A program made the translations under genes and the position numbers. Shown here piece by piece: positions 50,070 through 58,332 of a stretch of DNA of 64,000 bases (position 1 is its first letter; every line of letters starts with the position of its first letter). The stretch spans positions 2,914,001 to 2,978,000 of the forward strand of contig CBDAPX010000001.1 in NCBI GenBank assembly GCA_965198725.1, read 5' to 3'. The stretch comes from CBDAPX01 sp965198725. GTDB taxonomy: Bacteria > Pseudomonadota > Alphaproteobacteria > Rhodobacterales > Rhodobacteraceae. The notes beneath the pieces are model-generated. The model did no database searches, was not told the origin of the DNA, and worked only from the letters and a program-made list of their open reading frames with translations.

Positions 50070-50930
50070 TTAGTGCATGATCGACCTTTGGTCCATCTGG
50101 ACGATGGTTTCGGGAGCCGGTGGGCGGTAGCCTAGAGCACTGTGTGGTCGTTTCGTGTTGTAGTGTTTCCTCCATTGTTCGATCAGGATTTGGGCTTCAC
50201 GCAGGCTGTAGAATGTTTCCCCGTTCAGGAACTCGTCGCGGAACCTTGCGTTGAAGCTTTCGCAGTATCCGTTCTCCCAAGGTGACCCAGGTTCGATGTA
50301 AGCCGTCTTCGCGCCGACAGCCTTGATCCAGTCCTGGACAGCTTGGGCAACGAACTCCGGGCCGTTGTCGGAGCGAATGAACGATGGGATGCCGCGCAGG
50401 ATGAACAGGTCGCTCAGCACATCGATCACATTGCCTGAGTTGAGCTTGCGATCCACGCGTATGGCCAAGCATTCCCGACTGTACTCGTCGATGATGTTGA
50501 GTGTGCGGAAAGCTTTACCATCGTCGGTGCGGCAGTGGACAAAGTCGTAAGACCAGACATGATCGCGGCGCTCTGGCCGAAGCCTGACACATGATCCATC
50601 ATTCAGCCAAAGCCGCCCTTTCTTCGGTTGTTTCATTGGCACTTTCAGCCCCTCTCGTCGCCATAACCGTTCCACGCGCTTGTCATTCACATGCCAGCCA
50701 GCGTCTCTCAGTAGTGCCGCGATCCTACGATAGCCGTAGCGGCCATACTGCCGGGTCAGTTCGATCATATCAGCCACTAAACGTTCTTCATCCGGGCGAC
50801 CCGCAGGTACTTTGCGCTGTGTGGATCGATGTTGTCTTAGAACCCGGCATGCCCGACGCTCCGAGATGTTCAGCTCAGCACGAACGCGATCAATACAGGC
50901 ACGACGACGAGCGGGGCTCAGAAGTTTCCC
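50070..50930 (-). CDS. IS3-family transposase OrfB (copy B), made by -1 frameshift
   Basis: DDE integrase part, intact; the acidic residues lie in YDFVHCRTDDG, SDNGPEFVAQ and NGYCESFNARFRDEF. The frame is entered at GGGAAAC (minus strand, 50930-50924). The predicted fusion with OrfA is about 370 aa. It appears functional, and copy B has both good termini, so it could mobilise either copy. Confidence 0.9.
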   Translation of the reverse strand, partial: GKLLSPARRRACIDRVRAELNISERRACRVLRQHRSTQRKVPAGRPDEERLVADMIELTRQYGRYGYRRIAALLRDAGWHVNDKRVERLWRREGLKVPMKQPKKGRLWLNDGSCVRLRPERRDHVWSYDFVHCRTDDGKAFRTLNIIDEYSRECLAIRVDRKLNSGNVIDVLSDLFILRGIPSFIRSDNGPEFVAQAVQDWIKAVGAKTAYIEPGSPWENGYCESFNARFRDEFLNGETFYSLREAQILIEQWRKHYNTKRPHSALGYRPPAPETIVQMDQRSIMH

Positions 50931-51196
50931 TTTGCCGCCTCCGCCAAGATCAGCTTGTCCAGCGTCAGATCAGAAACGGCTTTGCGCAATCGCTCGTTCT
51001 CTTTTTGCAGACGCTTCAGTTCCTTCAATTGATCCGTGCCCATTCCGCCGTATTTTTTCTTCCACCGGTAGTAGGTCTGTTCAGTCACACCGATCTGACG
51101 GATCGCATCCAGACGCGGCATCCCTTGCCCCGTCAGAACCTCAACCTGCCGTAACTTCGTGACAATCTCTTCTGGCTTTGGTCGCTTGTTGGCCAT
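50918..51196 (-). CDS. IS3-family transposase OrfA (copy B)
   Basis: Identical in protein sequence to OrfA of copy A: 92 aa, helix-turn-helix followed by a leucine-zipper-like helix. ATG at 51196 with GGAGG upstream. OrfA alone usually acts as repressor or end-binding factor. Confidence 0.92.
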   Translation of the reverse strand: MANKRPKPEEIVTKLRQVEVLTGQGMPRLDAIRQIGVTEQTYYRWKKKYGGMGTDQLKELKRLQKENERLRKAVSDLTLDKLILAEAAKGNF

Positions 51197-51251
51197 GTGT
51201 TTCCTCCGTTTCCTAAACATAGCGGAGGACCACTCAGGTGGGGGAAGACCA

Positions 51252-51403
51252 GTTGCATTGCCCCTAAATCGTCAGCCAATTAGGTAAACTCGCGATGCTG
51301 GCATCAGTGTTTTCATATGTAATTCTTGATCTCTTTTGAGCAAAGGTTGCAAGTTAAAAAAGGCAAAATTAAAGCGCTCACTCCGCATAAGCGATCCGGT
51401 TCT
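51252..51403. promoter_or_regulatory. Former cold-shock gene promoter region
   Basis: The 152 bases between IS copy B and pdxH hold the native ATG of the cold-shock gene (51258-51256, minus strand) and its leader. On the minus strand this leader now reads into the IS. No clear pdxH terminator was seen. Confidence 0.55.
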
Positions 51404-52009
51404 TCATGGATTCAAACGTTGCACGACCCATTCCGCATCGACGGTATCACGGCGCCATTGAAAACGGTCGTGCAACCGAAATGCGCCGTCTGCCCAGAAC
51501 TCGATCTCAACCGGGTCAATGCGAAATCCGCCCCAGTGCGGTGGTCTTTGGGGCGCAGTTCCTTGCCGTGCGGTGACCTTGGCGACCTCTGCCACAAGAG
51601 CCGCCCGGCTTTGCAAAGGCCGCGATTGCTGCGAGGCCCAGGCGCCGAGGCGGCTTTGCAACGCCCGTGACGCGTAATACGCATCGGCCCGCGCGCCGTC
51701 GTCTTTCACAACCTGACCGCGAACCCGAACCTGGCGACGCAGGGATTTCCAGTGCAGCACAAACGCGGCGCGCCCCGCCTGTTCAATCTCTTGTCCCTTC
51801 GCACTTTCATAATTGGTGTAAAACACAAAGCCGTCTGCGGCGATTTCCTTCAGCAGGACCATACGCACATTGGGCAGCCCATCCGCATCAACCGTGGAAA
51901 GCGCCATCGCATTGGGATCATTTATCTCTGCCGCTTCGGCCTCGGTCAGCCAACGCTGTGCGATTTCAATGGGATCGTCGCCGGCAAATATCCCTGTTCG
52001 GTCCGTCAT
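51404..52009 (-). CDS. pdxH: Pyridoxamine 5'-phosphate oxidase
   Basis: FMN enzyme of 201 aa that oxidises pyridoxamine- and pyridoxine-phosphate to pyridoxal-phosphate. Typical segments: NAMALSTVDADGLPNVRMVLLKEI (FMN site), FVFYTNYESAKGQEI, AAFVLHWKSLRRQVRVRG and the C-terminal WGGFRIDPVEIEFWADGAFRLHDRFQWRR. The ATG at 52009 gives the normal length. It is divergent from fabI. Confidence 0.96.
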   Translation of the reverse strand: MTDRTGIFAGDDPIEIAQRWLTEAEAAEINDPNAMALSTVDADGLPNVRMVLLKEIAADGFVFYTNYESAKGQEIEQAGRAAFVLHWKSLRRQVRVRGQVVKDDGARADAYYASRALQSRLGAWASQQSRPLQSRAALVAEVAKVTARQGTAPQRPPHWGGFRIDPVEIEFWADGAFRLHDRFQWRRDTVDAEWVVQRLNP

Positions 52010-52136
52010 AGAGGCCTCCTTGTTCCACGGATATCTATCAGCCGATAGCCCAAGGTCCAGCCCCTCATACTTGAAGCAGATGTGGCAATCGCCTAAAGGT
52101 CAGCGCAAAGACCACATAATTTCGGAGTATGACCGG

Positions 52137-52943
52137 ATGTCGAACCAGTTGATGGCAGGCAAGCGTGGCCTCATCATGGGCCTTGCAAATGACAGATCAA
52201 TTGCCTGGGGCATAGCAAAGGCCTGTGCCGATGCCGGGGCGGAACTGGCGTTCTCCTTTCAAGGCGACGCGTTGAAAAAGCGCGTTGTGCCGTTGGCTGC
52301 ACAGTTGGGCAGCGACATTGTGCTGCCCTGCGATGTTGCAGACGAGGCGTCGATCGATGCGTTGTTTACGTCTCTGAAAGAAACGTGGGACAACCTTGAT
52401 TTTGTCGTTCATGCCATTGGTTTTTCAGATAAAAACGAATTGCGCGGGCGTTACGTCGATACCTCGCGGGCCAATTTTACGATGAGCATGGACATTTCGG
52501 TCTATTCGTTCACGGCCGTGATGCAACGCGCGGAAAAAATGATGTCCGAAGGCGGCAGCGCGGTGACCTTGACCTATTACGGCGCCGAACGTGTCATGCC
52601 GCATTATAATGTCATGGGAGTTGCCAAGGCCGCGCTGGAGGCATCCGTGCGCTATCTGGCCGAGGATCTGGGCAAGGATGGCATCCGCGTCAACGCGATC
52701 AGCGCGGGACCGATCAAAACACTGGCCGCCAGCGGTATTGGCGATTTCCGCTACATAATGAAGTGGAACGAACACAACTCACCCCTGCGGCGCAATGTAA
52801 GCATCGATGATGTTGGCGGATCCGCTTTGTATCTTTTGTCGGATCTTGGATCCGGCGTGACTGGTGAAACCCTGCACGTGGATGCCGGGTATCATGTTGT
52901 CGGCATGAAGGCGGTTGACGCCCCGGATATTTCGAAAGGCTAA
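52137..52943 (+). CDS. fabI: Enoyl-[acyl-carrier-protein] reductase (NADH)
   Basis: Last reduction step of fatty-acid elongation; SDR-like, 268 aa. The N-terminal cofactor loop is GLIMGLANDRSIAWGIA, and the catalytic pair Tyr157 and Lys164 fits the FabI spacing (Y-x6-K, YNVMGVAK). PIKTLAASGI is the substrate-lid segment. ATG at 52137 gives MSNQLMAGKRG; the frame stays open upstream across pdxH's promoter but that is not coding. The xanthine phosphoribosyltransferase gene follows five bases later. Confidence 0.96.
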   Translation: MSNQLMAGKRGLIMGLANDRSIAWGIAKACADAGAELAFSFQGDALKKRVVPLAAQLGSDIVLPCDVADEASIDALFTSLKETWDNLDFVVHAIGFSDKNELRGRYVDTSRANFTMSMDISVYSFTAVMQRAEKMMSEGGSAVTLTYYGAERVMPHYNVMGVAKAALEASVRYLAEDLGKDGIRVNAISAGPIKTLAASGIGDFRYIMKWNEHNSPLRRNVSIDDVGGSALYLLSDLGSGVTGETLHVDAGYHVVGMKAVDAPDISKG

Positions 52944-52948
52944 AGCGT

Positions 52949-53467
52949 ATGACCGATCGTCTGCCCCATGAAAAAGGGTTCCATGTCAGCTGGGACCAAA
53001 TGCACCGCGATAGCCGCGCTTTGGCGTGGCGGCTGGATGGCAAGGGACCGGATAACGGTGCCTGGCGTGCGGTTGTTGCGATCACGCGGGGCGGCATGGC
53101 CCCCGCCATGATCGTCGCGCGCGAGCTTGATATCCGCACGGTCGATACGATCAGCGTTAAATCCTATCATTCCGGCGGCGGCAAAGCGGATCAACGGCGC
53201 GAGGCGCAGGTTCTGAAGTCACCAGATGCCGACATGATGGGTGACGGCACGGGCATCCTGATCGTCGATGACCTGGTCGACAGTGGCAAAACACTGGAAT
53301 TGGTGCGTGACCTCTATCCAAAGGCCCATTTCGCGACCGTTTATGCCAAACCACAGGGCGAACCGCAGGTGGATGATTTCATCACCGGGGTGAGCCAGGA
53401 CACGTGGATCTTTTTCCCGTGGGATATGGCGCTGCAATATGTGCAACCCTATCGCGGCAAAGACTGA
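52949..53467 (+). CDS. gpt: Xanthine phosphoribosyltransferase
   Basis: Purine salvage enzyme of 172 aa transferring phosphoribose from PRPP to xanthine or guanine. The PRPP loop is ILIVDDLVDSGKTLE (about residues 109-123), with VAITRGGMAPAMIVAREL at the N-terminal side and the base-binding end TWIFFPWD. The start MTDRLPHEKGFHVSWDQMHRDSRALAWRL is as in Rhodobacteraceae homologues as I recall them. Confidence 0.94.
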   Translation: MTDRLPHEKGFHVSWDQMHRDSRALAWRLDGKGPDNGAWRAVVAITRGGMAPAMIVARELDIRTVDTISVKSYHSGGGKADQRREAQVLKSPDADMMGDGTGILIVDDLVDSGKTLELVRDLYPKAHFATVYAKPQGEPQVDDFITGVSQDTWIFFPWDMALQYVQPYRGKD

Positions 53468-53549
53468 TGTCGGGTCGGTTGATGGGCCCGCGATTTGAGT
53501 ATTTGGAAAGAGAAGAAGCCAGGGTCTTGCACCTGACAGGAGGACTGTT

Positions 53550-54725
53550 GTGCCTTTGACGCGCACTGCGCAAACCTTCGCCCCGCCCGTTATGGAAGCG
53601 CGCCGTTGGATTGACGGCGTGACGTTCGCGGCAGATCGCCCTTTGATCAATGTGAGCCAGGCCGCGCCTGTTGATCCACCGCCGCGCGGGCTGCGCGAAG
53701 CGATGGCGGCGACAGCACTGAATGAGGACGCCGCGCATTTGTATGGTCCGGTTCTGGGCGATCCGGAGTTGCGTGCAGAAGTGGCGCGGCAATGGTCGCT
53801 GTCTTACGGCGGTGCGGTTGCCCCCGATCAGGTTGCGATCACATCGGGCTGCAATCAGGCTTTTGCCGCAGCATTGCATGCGCTGACCGGCGAAGGGGAT
53901 GAGGTCATTCTGCCAACCCCTTGGTATTTCAACCATAAAATGTGGCTGGATATGACCGGTGTGCGGTCTGTGCCTTTGCCGTCGGGGACCGATTTGCTGC
54001 CCGATCCCGAAGAGGCCGCGGCGTTGATCACGGATCGGACACGGGCGATTGTTCTGGTCACGCCGAACAACCCCGGTGGCGTCGAGTATCCCGCCGACCT
54101 GATTGCCGCGTTTTATGCGCTGGCGCAGCAGCGCGGCATCAAGCTGATCGTCGATGAAACTTATCGCGATTTTCACAGTCAGCCGGGCGCGCCACATGGG
54201 CTGTTTGGCGATCCGGATTGGGATCAGACGCTGATCCAGCTGTATTCTTTTTCCAAAGCCTATCGGTTGACCGGCCATCGCGTTGGTGCCGTGGTGACCC
54301 ACCCGGCCCTTTTGGCCGAGATTGAGAAGTTTCTGGACACGGTGGCCATTTGCCCGGGGCAAATTGGTCAGCGGGCCGCACTGTGGGGGATGCAGAACCT
54401 GGGCCAGTGGCTGGCGGGTGAGCGGGATGAAATCCTCGACCGGCGCGCGGCCATGGAAGAAGGCTTTGCCAGCTTGCAAACCCATGGCTGGGAGCTTTTG
54501 GGCGTTGGCGCTTATTTCGCCTATGCCCGGCATCCTTTTGACCTGCCATCAGCTGAATTGGCGCCCGCACTCGTGCACAAGGCAGGGGTTCTGTTGCTGC
54601 CCGGTTCCATGTTCCGCGAGGCCGGAAACCCCGCCGGCGATCAGGAAGTGCGCATTGCCTTTGCCAATATTGATCGCGCGGGTGTCGGCCAATTGATCAA
54701 CCGGTTGTCAAAGGTCACCTTCTGA
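53550..54725 (+). CDS. PLP-dependent aminotransferase class I/II
   Basis: A 391-aa aminotransferase. Lys236 in YSFSKAYRLTGHRVGA binds PLP; TPNNPGGVEYP, VDETYRDF and the region TSGCNQAFAAALHAL are the usual cofactor contacts. The start is GTG at 53550 with AGGAGG six bases upstream, a very good site. Its substrate cannot be told; the neighbours are housekeeping genes without a shared pathway. Confidence 0.9.
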   Translation: MPLTRTAQTFAPPVMEARRWIDGVTFAADRPLINVSQAAPVDPPPRGLREAMAATALNEDAAHLYGPVLGDPELRAEVARQWSLSYGGAVAPDQVAITSGCNQAFAAALHALTGEGDEVILPTPWYFNHKMWLDMTGVRSVPLPSGTDLLPDPEEAAALITDRTRAIVLVTPNNPGGVEYPADLIAAFYALAQQRGIKLIVDETYRDFHSQPGAPHGLFGDPDWDQTLIQLYSFSKAYRLTGHRVGAVVTHPALLAEIEKFLDTVAICPGQIGQRAALWGMQNLGQWLAGERDEILDRRAAMEEGFASLQTHGWELLGVGAYFAYARHPFDLPSAELAPALVHKAGVLLLPGSMFREAGNPAGDQEVRIAFANIDRAGVGQLINRLSKVTF

Positions 54726-54804
54726 CCTTGCCCCCCTGTGAGACAGGGATTATGCACGACCAAACCGATCAGACGATCACAAAGACCAATTCGCGGGAGG
54801 CCTC

Positions 54805-56649
54805 ATGTCCGACAGCAAAACCGGCATGTCGAAAATCTTTGTCTGGATCCTGTTGGCCCTGCTTTTCGTGGGTCTTGCAGGCTTTGGCGCAACCAACCTG
54901 AGCGGGACGTTGCGCACAATCGGAAGCGCCGGGGATCAGCCGATCAGCGTGAATGACTATGTACGCGAATTGCAGAACGAGATGCGGGCGATCGAGGCCC
55001 AGACGCGCGAACCGATGTCGATTGAACAGGCCCGCCAGCTGGGTCTGGATCAACGGGCCTTGTCACGGCTGGTGACGCTGGCCTCTCTGAACCATGAGAC
55101 CGCTGAGATGGGTTTGTCGATCGGGGATGAAAACCTGCAGCAGGAGATTCTGCGCATCGGAGCGTTCCAGGGGATCAACGGCGAATTTGATCGCGAGTCG
55201 TATCGCTTTGCCCTGCAGCAATCGGGGTTGAGCGAAGCGGAGTTCGAAGAGAACCTGCGATCTGAAAGCGCGCGCACCCTCGTGCAAGGGGCCGTGATCG
55301 CGGGTGTCCGGATGCCGGATCAGATGACCGAAAGGCTGACCGATTTCATCCTGGCAAGGCGCAGTTTTACCTGGGCAACGCTGACCGCGGACACGCTGGA
55401 CAACCCCGTGCCGGCACCGACAGACAGCTATCTGCAGGGCTATTACGACGAAAACAGCGCGCTGTTCACTTTGCCCGAGACCAAGAGCATCACCTATGTT
55501 CTGCTGTCGCCGGACATGATCATCGACAGTGTCGAGGTGGATGAGGACGCGTTGCGCGCGCTTTATGACGACCGCCAGTCGGAATATGTGCAGCCGGAAC
55601 GCCGTCTTGTTGAACGTCTGGTTTTTTCCGATGAAGAAGCTGCCAGCTCTGCGTTGGCGCAGCTGGAGGTCGGTGGATCCAACTTTGACCTTCTGGTCGA
55701 GGATCGTGGATTGGCCTTGGCGGATGTCGATCTGGGGGACGTGAGCGAGGCCGAATTGGGCGAGGCTGGCGCGGCTGTGTTTGCGGCCGAGATCAACGAC
55801 GTCGTGGGGCTCTTGCCCAGCGATCTTGGGCCGGCGCTGTACCGGATCAACGGCGTTTTGGCGGCGCGCGAAACCAGCTTTGAAGACGCCCGCGCCGAGT
55901 TGCGCAATGAACTGGCCGCAGACCGGGCACGTCGCGTTTTGGAAACGCAGTCACAGGATATCGATGATCTGTTGGCGGGCGGGGCGACCTTGGAAGAGGT
56001 TGCCGCCGAAACCGATATGGAACTGGGCAGCATCGGCTGGTCCGTTGAAAGCTTTGAAGGCATTGCCGCCTATTCCGCATTCCGCGATTCCGCCGCACAG
56101 GTCACGCTGAATGACTTTGCCGAGGTTGATTTCCTTGAGGATGGCAGCATCTTTGCGCTGGAATTGCGGGATGTCCTGCCACCGCGCCCGGAACCGTTTG
56201 AAGACGCACGTCCGCGGGTCACCGAGCTTTATATGGAAGAAGCTACAGAGGCCGCGTTAGAGGCGGAAGCGGCACAGATCGTGACAGATCTGGCTGTGAA
56301 TGGCGATTTTGTTGTGGCCGGTTTGACGCCCCAGGTGGAAACAGGTTTGACGCGTACCGCTTTCATTGAAGGCACACCGCCGAACTTCATGACCGAAGTG
56401 TTTGCCATGTCGCCCGGCGATGTCAGCGTTCTGCCAGCGGGCGGGCGCGTGATCGTCGTGCAGTTGGATGAGGTTTTGCCGCCTGAAGACACCGCAGAAA
56501 ACGCACGTTTGCGAGAGGCTTTTGCAAATGAGTTGAGCCAGTCACTGGCCAACGAAATCTTCGAGATTTTTGCCACGGATGCCCAGTTGCGGGCGCGTCC
56601 GCAGATTGACCAGCGTGCGGTCGATGCGGTCATGACCAGTTTTCAATAA
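54805..56649 (+). CDS. PpiD/SurA-like peptidyl-prolyl isomerase, membrane anchored
   Basis: Periplasmic folding factor of 614 aa. One N-terminal membrane anchor (KIFVWILLALLFVGLAGFGA) is followed by a SurA-N-like region (QPISVNDYVRELQNEMRAIEAQ, EMGLSIGDENLQQEILRIGAFQGINGEFDRESYRFALQQSGLSEAEFEENLR) and a PPIC-type parvulin domain in the middle; the C-terminal part is chaperone-like. GGGAGG precedes the ATG. It is followed by trpE after three bases, an arrangement frequent in Rhodobacteraceae. Confidence 0.92.
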   Translation: MSDSKTGMSKIFVWILLALLFVGLAGFGATNLSGTLRTIGSAGDQPISVNDYVRELQNEMRAIEAQTREPMSIEQARQLGLDQRALSRLVTLASLNHETAEMGLSIGDENLQQEILRIGAFQGINGEFDRESYRFALQQSGLSEAEFEENLRSESARTLVQGAVIAGVRMPDQMTERLTDFILARRSFTWATLTADTLDNPVPAPTDSYLQGYYDENSALFTLPETKSITYVLLSPDMIIDSVEVDEDALRALYDDRQSEYVQPERRLVERLVFSDEEAASSALAQLEVGGSNFDLLVEDRGLALADVDLGDVSEAELGEAGAAVFAAEINDVVGLLPSDLGPALYRINGVLAARETSFEDARAELRNELAADRARRVLETQSQDIDDLLAGGATLEEVAAETDMELGSIGWSVESFEGIAAYSAFRDSAAQVTLNDFAEVDFLEDGSIFALELRDVLPPRPEPFEDARPRVTELYMEEATEAALEAEAAQIVTDLAVNGDFVVAGLTPQVETGLTRTAFIEGTPPNFMTEVFAMSPGDVSVLPAGGRVIVVQLDEVLPPEDTAENARLREAFANELSQSLANEIFEIFATDAQLRARPQIDQRAVDAVMTSFQ

Positions 56650-56652
56650 GGA

Positions 56653-58167
56653 TTGGCCATGGCGCTGACACCGGAATTCGACGCGTTCGAAGCGGCTTAT
56701 ACCGCGGGGCAAAACCAGATCGTCTATGCGCGTCTTGCTGCGGATCTCGACACGCCTGTGTCGCTGATGCTGAAGCTGACAGGCGCGCAAAAGGACGCCT
56801 TCATGCTGGAATCCGTGACCGGCGGTGAGGTGCGCGGGCGGTATTCGATCATCGGGATGAAACCCGACCTGATCTGGCGGTGCCACGGCACCGGGTCAGA
56901 GATCAACCGGTCGGCCCGGTTTGATCCGGATGCCTTTGCGTCGTTGGACGGCGACCCGATGGATCGTTTGCGGGATTTGATCGCGGAAAGCCGGATCGCC
57001 CTGCCCGATGACCTGCCTCAGGCCGCAGCTGGGCTCTTTGGGTATCTGGGCTATGACATGGTGCGCCTTGTCGAACACCTGCCAAACATCAACCCGGACC
57101 CGATCAATGTACCCGATGCAATCATGTTGCGGCCGTCGGTTGTTGCGGTTCTTGATGGCGTGAAAGGCGAAGTGACTGTTGTCTCTCCTGCCTGGGTCAA
57201 GGAAGGTCAAAGCGCACGCGCGGCATATGCCCAAGCCGCCGAGCGGGTGATGGACGCGGTGCGCGATCTGGAACGCGCGCTGCCATCGGAAAGCCGGGAT
57301 TTGGGGGACGCACAGGATGTGGCGCCGCCCGTGTCCAATTTTACCCATGACGGCTATAAGGCGGCGGTTGAGAAGGCCAAGGAATATATCCGCGCGGGTG
57401 ATATCTTTCAGGTGGTTCCGGCACAGCGCTGGACACAGGATTTCCCCCTGCCCCCTTTCACACTTTACCGGTCCTTGCGGCGCACCAACCCGTCGCCCTT
57501 CATGTTCTATTTCAACCATGGGGACTTTCAGGTCATTGGGGCCAGCCCGGAAATCCTCGTCCGCGTCTTCGGGAACGAGGTCACGATCCGCCCAATTGCC
57601 GGAACACGCCCACGCGGGGCGACGCCAGAGGAAGACAAGGCCAACGAGCTTGACCTGTTGGCGGACAAGAAAGAGCTGGCAGAGCATCTGATGCTGCTGG
57701 ATCTGGGGCGCAACGATACCGGGCGCGTGGCCAAGATCGGCACAGTGCGCCCCACCGAAGAGTTCATCATCGAGCGATACAGCCACGTGATGCATATCGT
57801 GTCCAATGTTGTGGGTGAGCTGGAGGACGGCAAGGACGCGCTGGACGCATTCTTTGCCGGAATGCCGGCAGGGACCGTTTCGGGCGCACCCAAAGTGCGC
57901 GCGATGGAAATCATCGACGAGCTGGAGCCCGAAAAGCGCGGTGTCTACGGTGGCGGTGTTGGTTATTTCAGCGCCGGCGGCGACATGGATATGTGCATCG
58001 CCCTGCGCACGGCCTTGGTAAAGGACCAAAAGCTTTACATTCAAGCCGGCGGCGGTGTGGTCTATGACAGCGACCCGGAAGCGGAATATCAGGAAACCGT
58101 CCATAAATCGAACGCCATCCGGCGCGCAGCAGCAGACGCCGCAAGATTCACCACATCTGGGAACTGA
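56653..58167 (+). CDS. trpE: Anthranilate synthase component I
   Basis: Catalyses chorismate plus ammonia to anthranilate, first step of tryptophan synthesis; 504 aa. LESVTGGEVRGRYSIIG holds the tryptophan feedback site; catalytic segments are YIRAGDIFQVVPAQRW, RPIAGTRPRGATPEED, FIIERYSHVMHIVSNV and GAPKVRAMEIIDELEPEKRGVYGGGVGYF. It works with TrpG encoded 2 kb away on the same strand beyond the deacetylase gene. It ends before a palindrome and a strong terminator. Confidence 0.97.
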   Translation: MAMALTPEFDAFEAAYTAGQNQIVYARLAADLDTPVSLMLKLTGAQKDAFMLESVTGGEVRGRYSIIGMKPDLIWRCHGTGSEINRSARFDPDAFASLDGDPMDRLRDLIAESRIALPDDLPQAAAGLFGYLGYDMVRLVEHLPNINPDPINVPDAIMLRPSVVAVLDGVKGEVTVVSPAWVKEGQSARAAYAQAAERVMDAVRDLERALPSESRDLGDAQDVAPPVSNFTHDGYKAAVEKAKEYIRAGDIFQVVPAQRWTQDFPLPPFTLYRSLRRTNPSPFMFYFNHGDFQVIGASPEILVRVFGNEVTIRPIAGTRPRGATPEEDKANELDLLADKKELAEHLMLLDLGRNDTGRVAKIGTVRPTEEFIIERYSHVMHIVSNVVGELEDGKDALDAFFAGMPAGTVSGAPKVRAMEIIDELEPEKRGVYGGGVGYFSAGGDMDMCIALRTALVKDQKLYIQAGGGVVYDSDPEAEYQETVHKSNAIRRAAADAARFTTSGN

Positions 58168-58218
58168 ACCGCTTTTGACAGGCGATGTTCAAAAAACAGA
58201 ACATGTCTTCTTGACGAC

Positions 58219-58236
58219 GTAATGTTATAACATTAC
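58219..58236. promoter_or_regulatory. Perfect 18-bp palindrome after trpE
   Basis: GTAATGTTATAACATTAC is perfectly symmetric and lies 52 bases after the trpE stop, just downstream of a TTGACG hexamer (58211-58216). AT-rich symmetric DNA of this size is typical of a dimeric regulator site or promoter core. It is followed by the AGGGC-TCAT-GCCCT hairpin and the terminator. Confidence 0.6.
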
Positions 58237-58269
58237 CGGATTGATTAGGGCTCATGCCCTGGTGTGTGT

Positions 58270-58314
58270 TGACAGCCGGTGTTCCGCTTTGCGGTCAGCG
58301 GCTGTCATTTTTTT
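58270..58314 (+). terminator. Rho-independent terminator after trpE
   Basis: Arms TGACAGCCG and CGGCTGTCA (9 bp, perfect) are followed by seven T (58308-58314). The 20-base loop contains a smaller CCGC/GCGG stem. It ends the ppiD-trpE transcript, or a short RNA starting at the upstream palindrome. Confidence 0.9.
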
Positions 58315-58332
58315 AACCGGTTGAAAGTCCAG

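Larger units (their letters stand above)
50036..51251 (-). mobile_element. IS3-family insertion sequence, copy B (1216 bp)
   Basis: Same length and orientation as copy A. It is flanked by the 4-bp direct repeat GTTG (50032-50035 and 51252-51255), a genuine target duplication, so this is a recent simple insertion. Terminal inverted repeats: TGATCAGCCCCACCTGAGTG at the left and TGGTCTTCCCCCACCTGAGT read inward at the right. It is inserted in the first codons of the two-domain cold-shock gene. Confidence 0.95.

Noticed and set aside
58185..58204. ATGTTC-N8-GAACAT as an SOS (LexA) box
   Set aside because: The alphaproteobacterial LexA box is a direct repeat GTTC-N7-GTTC; this is an inverted repeat with eight bases between.
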